Assembly (NCBI RefSeq): GCF_030506285.1
Contig: NZ_CP119422.1
Location: 248,001 to 312,000, forward strand
Length of the DNA stretch: 64,000 nt
Origin: Catalinimonas niigatensis
GTDB taxonomy: Bacteria > Bacteroidota > Bacteroidia > Cytophagales > Cyclobacteriaceae
Reading direction: 5' to 3'
The translations under genes were made by a program, and so were the position numbers. Positions within the stretch are counted from its first letter, which is position 1. The number at the start of each line of letters is the position of its first letter. Shown piece by piece: positions 18,058 to 27,490 of this stretch. The notes below the pieces were generated by a model, which was given only the letters and a program-made list of their open reading frames with translations, was not told the DNA's origin and ran no database searches.

Positions 18058-18747
18058 ATGAAAAACATGCGAAATAACAAGCTATCACTCGTTTTCATCA
18101 TTTCATTTTTGCTTTTTGGGTCCCTTATCCAGGCGGTTGCACAGCAACAAGGACCCGAACGCTGGGAAGAAACTATTCAGAAATTTGAAGCTAAAGATGC
18201 TGAAAATCCGGTAGAACCCGGAGCGGTCCTTTTTGTAGGCAGTTCTTCAATTGCCATGTGGAAGGATGTGGATACCTACTTTCCCGAACAGCGTGTACTC
18301 AACCGTGGCTTTGGCGGCTCTGATTTTGAAGATCTCATTTATTACACTGATCGGGTAATATATCCCTATCAACCTTCCAAAATTTTTATCTATGAAGGAG
18401 ACAATGACATTGCTTCAGGCGACAGTCCCGGAAAAATTATGAAAAGGGCCAAAAAGCTCCGCAAAATGATCAGAAAAGAATTAGGCGATACCCCTGTTGT
18501 ATTTATTTCTCCCAAACCCAGTGTTGCCCGCTGGGAACTTAAGAATCAGTACGAAGAAGTGAATGCCATGCTTAAGGAATATGCAGAGAAAGAAGACAAT
18601 ACAGAGTTTGCCGATGTATGGACTCCTGCCCTGGATGAAAATGGAAAAGTGGTAGAACATATTTTTCTGGAAGACAATCTTCACATGAATGCGGAAGGTT
18701 ATAAGATATGGCAAAAGGCTCTGGCTCCTTATGTGAAAGCTCCCTGA
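18058..18747 (+). CDS. SGNH/GDSL-family hydrolase, exported
   Basis: 229 residues with an N-terminal signal peptide (to about residue 28, AVA-QQ). Block I is GSSSIAMW (residues 61-68), with Ser in place of the Asp of GDSL; block II RGFGGSD supplies the oxyanion Gly; block III is EGDND; block V is DNLHMN (Asp206, His209). The catalytic Ser/Asp/His set is therefore present. Such enzymes deacylate carbohydrates or lipids, and this one probably removes acyl or acetyl groups from the glycan used by the adjacent cluster. It is divergent from the LacI gene and 105 bp upstream of the glycosidase gene. Confidence 0.9.
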   Translation: MKNMRNNKLSLVFIISFLLFGSLIQAVAQQQGPERWEETIQKFEAKDAENPVEPGAVLFVGSSSIAMWKDVDTYFPEQRVLNRGFGGSDFEDLIYYTDRVIYPYQPSKIFIYEGDNDIASGDSPGKIMKRAKKLRKMIRKELGDTPVVFISPKPSVARWELKNQYEEVNAMLKEYAEKEDNTEFADVWTPALDENGKVVEHIFLEDNLHMNAEGYKIWQKALAPYVKAP

Positions 18748-18852
18748 TCAATCCAAACTTAGTTACTCTCTGTGAATATTCTGAAAACCAATTGTTTGTA
18801 TACTCATCTTTCACATTGAGGTTAAATCCTCTTTTATTTATCCACCTCAGGT

Positions 18853-20490
18853 ATGAAATCCATTTTTTATAGCTTCTTGCTGGCAGTATTCTCCATTGTC
18901 TCTGCTCCACTAGCAGCACAATCAGGAAAAGACTTACCGAAGATCATCCAAGAAAGTGAGGGCAAATTTACTTTTGAAGTAGATGGAAAACCCTTTCTTG
19001 TCCTGGGTGCGCAATTGTGGAACAGCAGTGCCTGGCCGGAGATTACAGACAAATTCTGGAGTCAGGCCAAAGCGTTGGGATGTAATACCATTGAAGCTCC
19101 CATTTACTGGCAGAACATTGAGCCCGAACCCGGTAAATTTAACTTTAAAGAACTGGATAAGCTCATTTTAAGTGCACGTGCCCAGGACCTCAGACTTATT
19201 TTACTGTGGTTTGGCTCCTACAAAAATGGCAGGTCACAGTATGCCCCTCCCTGGGTGCTGGAAGATACCGAAACTTATCCACGCATGCTTAATGCTTCCG
19301 GCGAAGAAATTTATGTCTTGTCAGCCGTATCGGAAAACAATCTGGAAGCTGATAAAAAGGCTTTTGTAGAGGTGATGGAGCACATCAAATCCATTGACAA
19401 TGAACATCATACAGTCATTATGATGCAGGTAGAGAATGAACCTGGTTCTATGTGGACAGATAGAGATTATTCTGCGGCCGCCAATGTTTTATTTGAAGAT
19501 CAGGTACCGGATGAACTGACTACCAAACAAAGAAAAGGGACATGGAATAAGGCTTTTGGAAAAGATGCTCCCGAAGCATTTAACGCTTATCACATTGCCC
19601 GCTATATTGACGAAATTGCCGAAGCAGGAAGAGCAGTGTATAATCTGCCCATGTACGCTAATGTATGGATCAGGGAAAACGGTTTTCAAAGACCAGGGGA
19701 ATACCCCAGTGGTGGACCCACTTCCAATATGATTGAAGTATGGAAAGCCGCTGCTCCCCATATTGATCTGCTGGCTTTGGATGTGTATCACGGCAATGTC
19801 AATATTTTTAACAGCCTATGCGATACTTATGACCGCCCTGACAATCCCTTGTTTATTCCTGAAATGGGTAATGGTGACAATTTTGCGCGTTTTCAGTTTT
19901 ATGCGATCGGTAACTATAATGCTATTGGCGTAGCTCCCTATGGTATTGATCCCTTTCATGTAGACCCCAGAGATTTGCGGGACAAAGAAAATCTGGATCA
20001 AAAGTTTGATGGCATTGCCAAAAATTACCATTTGCTTGCTGGCGCTATCCATCCGATTACCCAACTACAAGGTACTGGCCTGCTTCATGCTGCTGGGGAA
20101 GAACAGGGAATGTCCGAATATCTGCTGCGCTTAAATCAATATGACCTGCTGCTCAGTTATGGATTTCCTACCTATAAAGATCGCAGCAAGCAAACCGGCA
20201 GAGTATTGGTTGGCCAGTTGGGTGAGGATGAATTCCTGTTAATTGGTTTTGATACTAAATTTACCTTCAGATCCTCTTTTGCATCGGGCTATAACGATGC
20301 AGAGTATGTGTTGGTGGAGCAAGGCCATTATGAAGGTGAACAATGGGTAAGAGAACGCATCTGGAATGGAGATGCGCTTTACCATTCTACTCTACCTTCT
20401 GAAGGAGCCATTTTGAAGATTAAATTGAGAAGGGTAAAAGCACAAAGCAAAGGTCCGGAAAAAGCCAATTTTGATAAAGGAAATCAGTAG
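18853..20490 (+). CDS. GH35-like/DUF5597 beta-galactosidase-type glycoside hydrolase, exported
   Basis: 545 residues with a signal peptide (cleavage after PLAAQ, about residue 23). The (beta/alpha)8 barrel of GH35/GH42 type is visible: WPEITDKFWSQAKALGCNTIEAPIYWQNIEPEPG, then MMQVENEPGS with Glu196 as likely acid/base, and LFIPEMGNG with Glu337 as likely nucleophile. The C-terminal 140 residues (ELLLSYGFPTYKDRSK region to the end) form the DUF5597-type beta domain. It should release sugars, most likely beta-linked galactose, in the periplasm or outside. It follows the SGNH hydrolase and precedes the AraD1-like gene by 48 bp. Confidence 0.87.
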   Translation: MKSIFYSFLLAVFSIVSAPLAAQSGKDLPKIIQESEGKFTFEVDGKPFLVLGAQLWNSSAWPEITDKFWSQAKALGCNTIEAPIYWQNIEPEPGKFNFKELDKLILSARAQDLRLILLWFGSYKNGRSQYAPPWVLEDTETYPRMLNASGEEIYVLSAVSENNLEADKKAFVEVMEHIKSIDNEHHTVIMMQVENEPGSMWTDRDYSAAANVLFEDQVPDELTTKQRKGTWNKAFGKDAPEAFNAYHIARYIDEIAEAGRAVYNLPMYANVWIRENGFQRPGEYPSGGPTSNMIEVWKAAAPHIDLLALDVYHGNVNIFNSLCDTYDRPDNPLFIPEMGNGDNFARFQFYAIGNYNAIGVAPYGIDPFHVDPRDLRDKENLDQKFDGIAKNYHLLAGAIHPITQLQGTGLLHAAGEEQGMSEYLLRLNQYDLLLSYGFPTYKDRSKQTGRVLVGQLGEDEFLLIGFDTKFTFRSSFASGYNDAEYVLVEQGHYEGEQWVRERIWNGDALYHSTLPSEGAILKIKLRRVKAQSKGPEKANFDKGNQ

Positions 20491-20538
20491 AGAGTCCAGT
20501 CAGACTGATTATTATAATTTTACCATATTTGTAAAAGC

Positions 20539-21552
20539 ATGAGCTCTGAAAATATACGATTAGTTCAATTACTACATCCTGCTGAAGGTAGAAAAATAGC
20601 CATTGTCAATGAACCCCAACTGATTTTGTTGTTAGCCATTCAGTCGGTTTATCATCTGGCGCTGCAAGCATTGGAGAAGCATGTAAAGCTATGTGATTAT
20701 ATTGCCTCCCTGTCACAGGGAGAAGAACTTCATTATGATGAAGTGTATAGTGGAAAATCAGATTGGAAAATCCTTCCTGCTTTTGATCATCCTGAAAACG
20801 CTTTTGCCTGTCTGGTTTCCGGCACCGGCCTTACACACAAAAGCAGTGCGATGAACCGGCAAATGATGCATCATACGGAAACGTCTCAGCTCACCGATAG
20901 CATGAAAATGTACCAATGGGGTGTGGAAGGCGGCCGCCCGGCTAAAGATGCAATAGGCACACAACCCGAATGGTTTTACAAAGGTACAGGCCATATTCTG
21001 AAAGCACATGCTGAAGCCCTGGAAGTGCCTGTATATGGTAATGACGGCGGTGAAGAAGCTGAGATTGCGGGCATTTACCTCATTGACAAAGCAGGAAATC
21101 CCCGTAGAATTGGCTTTTGTACTGGCAATGAATTTTCTGATCATGTAATGGAGAAAAAAAATTACCTCTATCTGGCTCCTTCCAAGTTACGTAATTGCGC
21201 TATCGGTCCGGAAATAGTCCTTACCCCTGATATTGAAGCACTTGAAGGAAGGGTAGACATTCTCAGGAAAGATGCAGTAATCTGGTCAAAAGAGATTCAT
21301 AGCGGAGAGAAAAACATGGCTCACAGTTTGGCTAATCTGGAATATCATCATTTCAAGTATGATATCCACCGGATTCCTGGACAGGCGCATGTACACTTTT
21401 TCGGTGCTGATGCTTTTAGTTTTGGTGAGCAGATCGCCTTACAAAACGGTGATTTGATGCGTGTTCAATGGGAAAATATGGGCAGAGCTTTACAAAATCC
21501 TTTGGTCATTGCCGCTGAAAAGGAAAAGCTTGTCAAAATCCTTACTGTTTAA
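20539..21552 (+). CDS. AraD1/GguC-like protein (fumarylacetoacetate hydrolase superfamily)
   Basis: 337 residues. An N-terminal part of about 110 residues precedes the FAH-type catalytic domain: FACLVSGTGLTHKSSA, PEWFYKGTG, GGEEAEIAGIYLIDKAGNPRRIGFCTGNEFSDHVME (the conserved acidic metal-binding patch), and KLRNCAIGPEIVL. Known AraD1/GguC relatives lie in pathways for arabinose/galactose-derived acids, probably on 2-keto-3-deoxy acids. This fits the enolase-family and DapA-like genes on the other strand. It lies 48 bp after the glycosidase gene and ends at a bidirectional hairpin terminator. Confidence 0.85.
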   Translation: MSSENIRLVQLLHPAEGRKIAIVNEPQLILLLAIQSVYHLALQALEKHVKLCDYIASLSQGEELHYDEVYSGKSDWKILPAFDHPENAFACLVSGTGLTHKSSAMNRQMMHHTETSQLTDSMKMYQWGVEGGRPAKDAIGTQPEWFYKGTGHILKAHAEALEVPVYGNDGGEEAEIAGIYLIDKAGNPRRIGFCTGNEFSDHVMEKKNYLYLAPSKLRNCAIGPEIVLTPDIEALEGRVDILRKDAVIWSKEIHSGEKNMAHSLANLEYHHFKYDIHRIPGQAHVHFFGADAFSFGEQIALQNGDLMRVQWENMGRALQNPLVIAAEKEKLVKILTV

Positions 21553-21564
21553 GTTTCATAAAGC

Positions 21565-21589
21565 AGAACCGGAACTAAAAACCGGTTCT
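21565..21589. terminator. Bidirectional hairpin terminator
   Basis: An 8-bp inverted repeat (agaaccgg ... ccggttct) with an A-rich loop lies between the convergent AraD1-like and alpha/beta hydrolase genes. A-rich sequence follows on the plus strand and precedes the stop of the minus-strand gene, so it could serve both. Confidence 0.75.
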
Positions 21590-21612
21590 ACTCTATAAAA
21601 AAACCTCCTGCA

Positions 21613-22923
21613 CTATTTTTTTTGGGCAGCCATCCATTCCATAATGGTGGTCGGACGTCCATCAAGCTTCACCAGCGAACCATCGGCATCCTTCCGACAT
21701 TCATTGGCATGAGAGTAGATCCATGACCAATGTCCTGGGTAGTGGTAATCCTCTCCACCGAAAAAGCCGGTGATATCCACTACATGATCATAAAGAGAAA
21801 GGTGTACCTTTTCAGCACCAGCAGATTTAAGGCGCTCATAAACCGGTATTACTGTTTCTTTAGCAACAGTGGTTGAATCGTCTTTGGAATGAACAAACCA
21901 GATGGGGATATTTTTAATACTTTCTATTTGTTCGTCGCTAATGTATTGAGAGTGGTAGGCTAAAGCACTTGGGAAAGCCGCAGCAAAGTAATCGGGATGA
22001 AGCAAAAGCAACTTTAATGTCATATATCCTCCATTGGAACAACCTCCCAGATAAATGCGGTCCTGGTCAATCTTTGGATTCTCTGCCACGTATTTTTGAA
22101 TGAGCGCCATCAAGGCTTCATTGTATACATCGTTGGTTTGCCCGCTGGTCATAGAACCCTCTCCATTATCCATCCAGTAGGTAGGACTCTGAGGCGATAG
22201 CACATATGCGCCACCAAACAATGCCTGAATTTCATCAGAAGCATAGTTGGCAGCCCGGTTGGCAATCAGTGGAATGGACGGATCGGTTCCACCTTCTCCC
22301 CCACCGTGCAGCCAGATGATGAGCGGTAATTTTCCACTGCCGGATTCAGGGCTAAAGGAAGCGTAAGCCATGGTAATATCTTCGTGTTTGTATTTTCCAC
22401 TCAAATCAAAGCGGTCAATGAGCGGTATCACACGATCTGCTTCCTTATTCCAGGTCTGTTTTGAAGAATTATGGGTAATACTTATCTGATAATCTAACCA
22501 ATTATTGCCACGACACTTTTCATTACGGGAATACTGAATAGGAGAACTTAGCGGTTGATTGGGTGCAACTTCCAGTACTAGTGTAACGTGTTTTCCTTCA
22601 GAACTGACATTTCCTTTATCGTCCGATACATAGGCATAAACCACTCGTCTGTCACCGGAAGCCTGTTCGGCAGGCAAAGCCACACATTCGGTTTGCCGCT
22701 TGACTGAAACCGAATAGTCTTGATGGTTGACGGAAGTGACGGTTTCATCCAGGGAAAGGACGACTTTACTGACTGCCGGTCCCCAGTCGTAGCCATCAAT
22801 AATCACAGTATACTCTCCTTTTGCGGCAGGGACAGCAGCATGATGGAATGCTTTGGCAGCAGGAAGTGCGGTGAGAAAAACTCCCACCAGAAAAACTAAT
22901 GCAATAAGTGCGTTTTTAATCAT
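21613..22923 (-). CDS. Exported alpha/beta hydrolase (esterase/PHB-depolymerase-like)
   Basis: 436 residues. A signal peptide (to about residue 26) is followed by an Ig-like N-terminal domain (about 35-145, SKVVLSLDETVTSV) and a C-terminal alpha/beta hydrolase. The oxyanion region is LIIWLHGGGEGG, the nucleophile elbow is LGGCSNGGY (G-C-S-N-G), the acid is in FVHSKDDSTT and the histidine in YPGHWSWIY. Related exported proteins act as acyl/feruloyl/acetyl esterases or peptidases. It is transcribed toward the sugar cluster but converges on it, so it is not part of that operon. The DLH-like gene ends 146 bp upstream on the same strand. Confidence 0.85.
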   Translation of the reverse strand: MIKNALIALVFLVGVFLTALPAAKAFHHAAVPAAKGEYTVIIDGYDWGPAVSKVVLSLDETVTSVNHQDYSVSVKRQTECVALPAEQASGDRRVVYAYVSDDKGNVSSEGKHVTLVLEVAPNQPLSSPIQYSRNEKCRGNNWLDYQISITHNSSKQTWNKEADRVIPLIDRFDLSGKYKHEDITMAYASFSPESGSGKLPLIIWLHGGGEGGTDPSIPLIANRAANYASDEIQALFGGAYVLSPQSPTYWMDNGEGSMTSGQTNDVYNEALMALIQKYVAENPKIDQDRIYLGGCSNGGYMTLKLLLLHPDYFAAAFPSALAYHSQYISDEQIESIKNIPIWFVHSKDDSTTVAKETVIPVYERLKSAGAEKVHLSLYDHVVDITGFFGGEDYHYPGHWSWIYSHANECRKDADGSLVKLDGRPTTIMEWMAAQKK

Positions 22924-23068
22924 TTTAGGTTGCTATTTTTTCTACTAAACAAATACTATTAATCATTTTCTGATGCCAGAAACAATCCAATTAACAATAT
23001 AAAACTAAGGAAGAGACTTCGTTCCTAAGATAAATGAATTCCTTTGGCAAAGCCAGATTCAATCTTTA

Positions 23069-23971
23069 CTAGGTCAGGTTTTCCTTAAAAAAATTTATGG
23101 TTCGGTCCCATGCCAGTTCAGCGGCCGCCTGATCGTAACGAGGTGTGGTGTCGTTGTGGAATCCATGATTTACCTCCGGGTACATATAAGCTTTGTAATC
23201 TTTGTTATGCTTTTTTAATGCCGCTTCATATTCCGGCCAGCCTTCATTCACCCGGGTATCCAGGCCAGCATAGTGCAAGAGTAAAGGAGCCTGAATATCA
23301 GGGACCATTTCCACCGGCGGTTGCCCGCCGTAAAAGGGTACAGCAGCAGACAGGCCGGGTATTCTAACTGCCATCATATTGGAAATCCAACCGCCAAAAC
23401 AAAAACCAACCACACCTACTTCTCCTGTGCTTTGGTCATGTGCTGCCAGATATTCATAACCAGCAATAAAATCATTCAGCATCTCTTCACGGTCTCTTTT
23501 GCTCTGCATTTCCCGGCCTTCATCATCCGTTCCGGGATAGCCTCCCATCGGAGTAAGGGCATCCGGTGCCAGCGCAATAAATCCTGCTAAAGCTGCTCTT
23601 CTGCACACATCTTCAATATGAGGGTTCAGTCCCCGATTTTCATGTACTACAACGATGCCAGGCATTTCCATGCGGGTAAATTTACCGGAGGCATCTGCCG
23701 GTTTTGCCAGTAAACCCTTGATTTCACCTCCGCCTTTGGGTGATTTATAGGTCACATACTCGGATTGTAATCTTGGATCGTCCTGGCTCACCTGTATTTT
23801 ATTCACATAATCGGGCATGATAAAGCTGAGTAATGAGGCCACAGTTATTCCTCCTACGGCATAAGTGGATAATTTATCCATAAATTGTCTGCGTCCGATA
23901 CGGTTGTGCGCGTAATCATCATAGAGGTCAAATACCTCCTGACTGATGTTTTCTTTACTAAGTTCTTTCAT
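23069..23971 (-). CDS. Dienelactone-hydrolase-family protein with Tat-like leader
   Basis: 300 residues. The N-terminus ([27 protein letters not shown], about 25-50) is a twin-arginine-like leader after a short cytoplasmic-looking extension. The hydrolase fold shows [19 protein letters not shown], the nucleophile elbow VVGFCFGGW with Cys191 in place of Ser (as in dienelactone hydrolase), Asp238 (GLDTRVNEG) and His269 (EVNHGFHND). The substrate is unknown; YghX-like proteins share this layout. It is 11 bp downstream of the DoxX gene, so the two are cotranscribed. Confidence 0.9.
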   Translation of the reverse strand: MKELSKENISQEVFDLYDDYAHNRIGRRQFMDKLSTYAVGGITVASLLSFIMPDYVNKIQVSQDDPRLQSEYVTYKSPKGGGEIKGLLAKPADASGKFTRMEMPGIVVVHENRGLNPHIEDVCRRAALAGFIALAPDALTPMGGYPGTDDEGREMQSKRDREEMLNDFIAGYEYLAAHDQSTGEVGVVGFCFGGWISNMMAVRIPGLSAAVPFYGGQPPVEMVPDIQAPLLLHYAGLDTRVNEGWPEYEAALKKHNKDYKAYMYPEVNHGFHNDTTPRYDQAAAELAWDRTINFFKENLT

Positions 23972-23982
23972 AGCGGTTATGC

Positions 23983-24438
23983 TTAATGGATAGGTTGGTT
24001 CAAGGGTTTCTTTTCAATATACGTTTTATTTTTCTGCATTTGTGCATCCAGAGAAAAACGTCCTGGACCAGTAAAAAATAAAGCTAGAAAGGTAAATCCG
24101 AAAAGAATCACTTTTTCCTGCTGTCCAAATTCATCATTAAAATGAGCGGTAAAGAAGGCGGTAGCCATCGTGATCATTAAGGGGATAGTGGCTGCCCTGG
24201 TGAATAGCCCAGCCATGACAAGTAAAGCACAAATGACTTCAGCAAAAACAGCCAAAGCGAGAGAAGTAGCCGGTCCAAGGCCAAAAGGATCAGCGAAACG
24301 TATCTCCTCAGAGCCAAACAATCGGGTCAGTTTACCATAGCCATGTCCATAGATCATGGAAAATCCAAAGGCAAGACGCAAAATGAGTAGGCCATAATCC
24401 TGAAAGCGAGCAGGAAGTTCTAAGCGAAGCAGATTCAT
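23983..24438 (-). CDS. DoxX-family membrane protein
   Basis: 151 residues with four predicted membrane segments ([21 protein letters not shown] at about 16-36, [20 protein letters not shown] at about 59-79, [17 protein letters not shown], and [15 protein letters not shown]). The conserved GHGYGKL and [15 protein letters not shown] sequences match the DoxX family. Function in Bacteroidota is undefined; DoxX proteins are linked to quinone-dependent redox or oxidative-stress roles. The start is an ATG at 24438 and the gene runs straight into the DLH-like gene. Confidence 0.9.
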   Translation of the reverse strand: MNLLRLELPARFQDYGLLILRLAFGFSMIYGHGYGKLTRLFGSEEIRFADPFGLGPATSLALAVFAEVICALLVMAGLFTRAATIPLMITMATAFFTAHFNDEFGQQEKVILFGFTFLALFFTGPGRFSLDAQMQKNKTYIEKKPLNQPIH

Positions 24439-24914
24439 AATGTTGAGTTTACTTGATGATGATTGAATACATGAAAATAATTGATGAGGTAAATTATCAG
24501 AATCATGGAATTGAAGAAATAAATTCTTTGAACGACCGAATTAAAACGACCAACGACACAAAAAACATGCAGATAAGGCCAATGCTTTTGTCAACCATTA
24601 GTATAGCCTGTGATTTTGCCTATCCATGCCATGAAGCCTCCCGGAACATCATCGGTGCAGTGACCTCCAGCCCAGAAAAGCCAGTTTTTCACTTTTTTAT
24701 CCTAATTTTTAAGACTGGTGGTCAGGTTACTCATGACGGTCTGAGAGGTATGATTAAAAAAAACCGGAACAGCTGTTCCGGTTTTTTCTCATCTTTTAAA
24801 CTACTCATATTAAGATTTAAAATAGTGTACATTACTTTACAGGTGCAATAGGCTGCTCACAGGCAAGTCTGGTGATTCAACATATAAAGTTTAGACCACA
24901 TTGATCTCAAATTA
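24439..24914. other. 476-bp gap with two overlapping tiny reading frames and a terminator
   Basis: The gap holds the terminator at 24758-24787 and, on the minus strand, two small frames. Frame A (24591-24692, GTG start, 33 residues) follows an AGGATAA-like ribosome-binding site and reads WLFWAGGHCTDDVPGGFMAW in its middle. Frame B (24503-24598, ATG start, 31 residues) begins inside the last codons of A, overlaps it by 8 bases, and has one hydrophobic segment (IGLICMFFVSLVVLI). They could be one frameshifted small membrane protein, two coupled peptides, or chance. A longer plus-strand frame (24453-24851) is interrupted by the terminator stem and is judged spurious. Confidence 0.35.
24758..24787. 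terminator. Perfect palindromic terminator (bidirectional)
   Basis: Thirty bases form a perfect inverted repeat: A6, then accggaacag against ctgttccggt, then T6. The GC-rich stem with A and T tracts makes a strong rho-independent terminator in either direction. It most likely ends the transcript of the TonB receptor gene whose stop codon is at 24915 on the minus strand. Confidence 0.9.
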
Positions 24915-27290
24915 CTAAAACCGCTTTTGTCCACTAAACTCCATGGCTTCCCCTTTGCCAAAGCCATAGCTAATGCCTACTGTGACGAAGCGTCCTCTTA
25001 AGCGATAGTCATAGAGGTAAAAGGAAGGCTGTATTGTTTCTGATTCAAATATACGGCTGGCAAACACATCTCTCACACTCAGATTGACGATGGTTTTGCC
25101 TTTCATTATTTTTTTACGCACTCCCAGATCGGCAAACAGATAGCCGGAGACTTTGCTTTGGAAGGTTTGATAGGCAGATTGATAATTGCCTGTCATCTCT
25201 AAATCTATACTGGCAGGTAGTTTAAATTTGGTGGTCATACGGGCAGACCACTGATTTGCTTTGAAGTCAAATTCAGTAGTCTCAAAAGTACCTTCCCGCT
25301 GGAAATAGTTATAATTAAAATCTCCGTTGAGTGACCACCAGTTGGTAGGGTCATACTTGGCATTGAATTCTACTCCGGTAGCCTGGTTAGTCCCCACATT
25401 TACCGGCATGGTGATGCTTATGTTGTCCTCAAAAGTGGCTACTTCTTCTACCACATCGGTGGTGTAGCGGTAGTAGACCGCTGCATTCAGGGAAACTGGC
25501 CACTGGTCAAAAATACCGTTTACTTCATAAGAGTCGGTATACTCTGGCATCAATTCGGGATTTCCGGTGCTGATCGCAAAGTTGTTTCTGATGTTGAAAA
25601 ACGGGTTCAGATCAAACAAACGGGGACGGGAGATCCTACGGGAATAACCTGCCTGCATTGAGAAATTATCCAGCACTTTATAAGACGTATGGACTGTGGG
25701 AAAAAGGTTGGTAAAGTTTTGATTATTTGCCTGATTGCCATCAACAAGTAGGGTACTCAGGTCGGTATTTTCTAACCTTAACCCCAGTTTTACGCCAAAC
25801 TTATCTCCTTCAAAAGCTCCTGTGCCATAAACACCCAGTACTTTTTGGTTATAGTCAAATACATTGGTCAATTCCGGGATTTCAACCCAGCGAACATCAG
25901 CCCAGTTGCTAATTGCATAGTCATTGGAAACATCCGTAATGAGGTACTGTGCCCCGGTTTCCAGAGTGATCCTATCGCTGAAGGGATGGGTATAATCCAG
26001 TTTGAAGGTATATTCTCCCTGCTGAAAATTATTTTGGGTCAGTTGCCGCCCACTCAGTGCTTCTTCTCCCGATAGAGGTGTGTTTTCAAATTCGGAAGAT
26101 TGATCTTTCCCAAAGAAGCTACCTATGGCACTGAACAAAAGCATCTGATCTTCATGCCGCTCAAAATTTTTCTTGTACTGCAATTCATACTGGTATTTAG
26201 GATTGGTAGCCTCAGTGACTTCATTTCTATTCCACTGAGAAGTTAAAGTATTGGATCTATCCAATGCACTAAAGTCAGTGTCGGAATACTCTGTTTCCAG
26301 TTCGTAAGCAAAGCTTCCCGTCAGCGAAAGTACATTTTGAGGATTGATATGATAATCTGTTCCCAGAATCACATTAAAAAAGGTCTCATTCTTTTCGCTC
26401 TCTCCCCCGCTGTTGATGGTAGTGCTATCTGCCAGATTCCGGTTGATGTTTTTGTATTGCTCAGGGAAGGTACGGTGACCCACGCCCAGCTGACTGAAGA
26501 GGTTAAATTTCTCAGTGCGGTTATTTACACTAAAGCCTAAGCTATGGTTGTTAGGAACACCTGTATTCAAGGTAACTGAGCCGTTGAGTCCCCGCTTCTC
26601 TTCTTTCTTCAGAATAATGTTGATGATACCTGAGGTACCGGAAGCCTCATACTTAGCTGATGGGTTGGTAATGACTTCAATACTTTCAATCATATCTGCC
26701 GTAAGCGTACCCAGAGCATTTCCCTGCTCGCTGGTAAGTACCGACGGTTTGCCATCAATCAGTATCTGAACCCCTGCGCTCCCCCGTAATCGTATTTGTC
26801 CCTCAATATTCACTGTCACGGAAGGCACATTGTTCAATACTTCCAGAGCACTGGCTCCGGTACTGCTGAGATCCTGCCCTACGTTGAACACGCGTTTATC
26901 CAGTTTGAAAACGGTCTGAGATTTTTCTCCCTGCACTACCACTTCGTCAAGGGTTTCGGTATCTTCCGATAAGGCAATGTTGCCCAGTTCAACGCTTCCG
27001 TTGGTAATCTTAAAATCCTTGATCGTCTTCGCCATAAAACCGATAAAACCAATTTCCAAATAATAATCAGCAGCTTCTGTTTCTAAAGTAAATGTGCCAT
27101 CGGCAGCAGTAGTGGTACCCGTGATCAGTTGATCGTTTTGCGCATGCAGGAGTTTGACTGTGGCATACTCCAGAGCTTGCTGACTTGTACCTTCTATTAC
27201 CTTGCCACTGATTTTGACCGGGGCATTCTGCGCAATCAAGCAGTGAATGTTTATTAGAAGTATCAATGATATAACAGGAATAGCTTTCAT
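24915..27290 (-). CDS. TonB-dependent receptor-like outer-membrane protein (CarboxypepD_reg plus OMP_b-brl_3)
   Basis: 791 residues from the ATG at 27290 (MKAIPVISLILL), which begins a good signal peptide; an in-frame ATG at 27341 adds 17 residues that spoil it. After the signal peptide there is a carboxypeptidase-regulatory-like domain (about 25-105, VKISGKVIEGTSQQALEYATVKLL), a plug-like part with SVTVNIEGQIRLRGSAGVQILIDGKPSVL, and a beta-barrel of the OMP_b-brl_3 class ending in YGFGKGEAMEFSGQKRF. These proteins differ from SusC and have no SusD partner; their ligands are mostly unknown. It diverges from the LytS/LytTR pair with a gap of 200 bp, which suggests control by that pair. Confidence 0.9.
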   Translation of the reverse strand: MKAIPVISLILLINIHCLIAQNAPVKISGKVIEGTSQQALEYATVKLLHAQNDQLITGTTTAADGTFTLETEAADYYLEIGFIGFMAKTIKDFKITNGSVELGNIALSEDTETLDEVVVQGEKSQTVFKLDKRVFNVGQDLSSTGASALEVLNNVPSVTVNIEGQIRLRGSAGVQILIDGKPSVLTSEQGNALGTLTADMIESIEVITNPSAKYEASGTSGIINIILKKEEKRGLNGSVTLNTGVPNNHSLGFSVNNRTEKFNLFSQLGVGHRTFPEQYKNINRNLADSTTINSGGESEKNETFFNVILGTDYHINPQNVLSLTGSFAYELETEYSDTDFSALDRSNTLTSQWNRNEVTEATNPKYQYELQYKKNFERHEDQMLLFSAIGSFFGKDQSSEFENTPLSGEEALSGRQLTQNNFQQGEYTFKLDYTHPFSDRITLETGAQYLITDVSNDYAISNWADVRWVEIPELTNVFDYNQKVLGVYGTGAFEGDKFGVKLGLRLENTDLSTLLVDGNQANNQNFTNLFPTVHTSYKVLDNFSMQAGYSRRISRPRLFDLNPFFNIRNNFAISTGNPELMPEYTDSYEVNGIFDQWPVSLNAAVYYRYTTDVVEEVATFEDNISITMPVNVGTNQATGVEFNAKYDPTNWWSLNGDFNYNYFQREGTFETTEFDFKANQWSARMTTKFKLPASIDLEMTGNYQSAYQTFQSKVSGYLFADLGVRKKIMKGKTIVNLSVRDVFASRIFESETIQPSFYLYDYRLRGRFVTVGISYGFGKGEAMEFSGQKRF

Positions 27291-27490
27291 GATGCAGTCA
27301 ATTAAATGAGCGATAAGACAAAGAAGCATCTCTTTCTTCAATTGAAAAAATAAGTTCTTTAAACAGCATATCTTTTCCTGTGAACGACAGGAGTACTTCT
27401 TATAGACTAGTTCCTGCTGTTGATGGGATGATATATGTCGTTGAGCTGTTTTATTTTTATCTATAGCCTTTAAATATCTATTTTAGAGCA

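Noticed and set aside
24453-24851. Plus-strand frame of 132 codons between doxX and the TonB receptor
   Set aside because: It runs through the strong terminator palindrome at 24758-24787, has no ribosome-binding site or family motif, and low-complexity translation.
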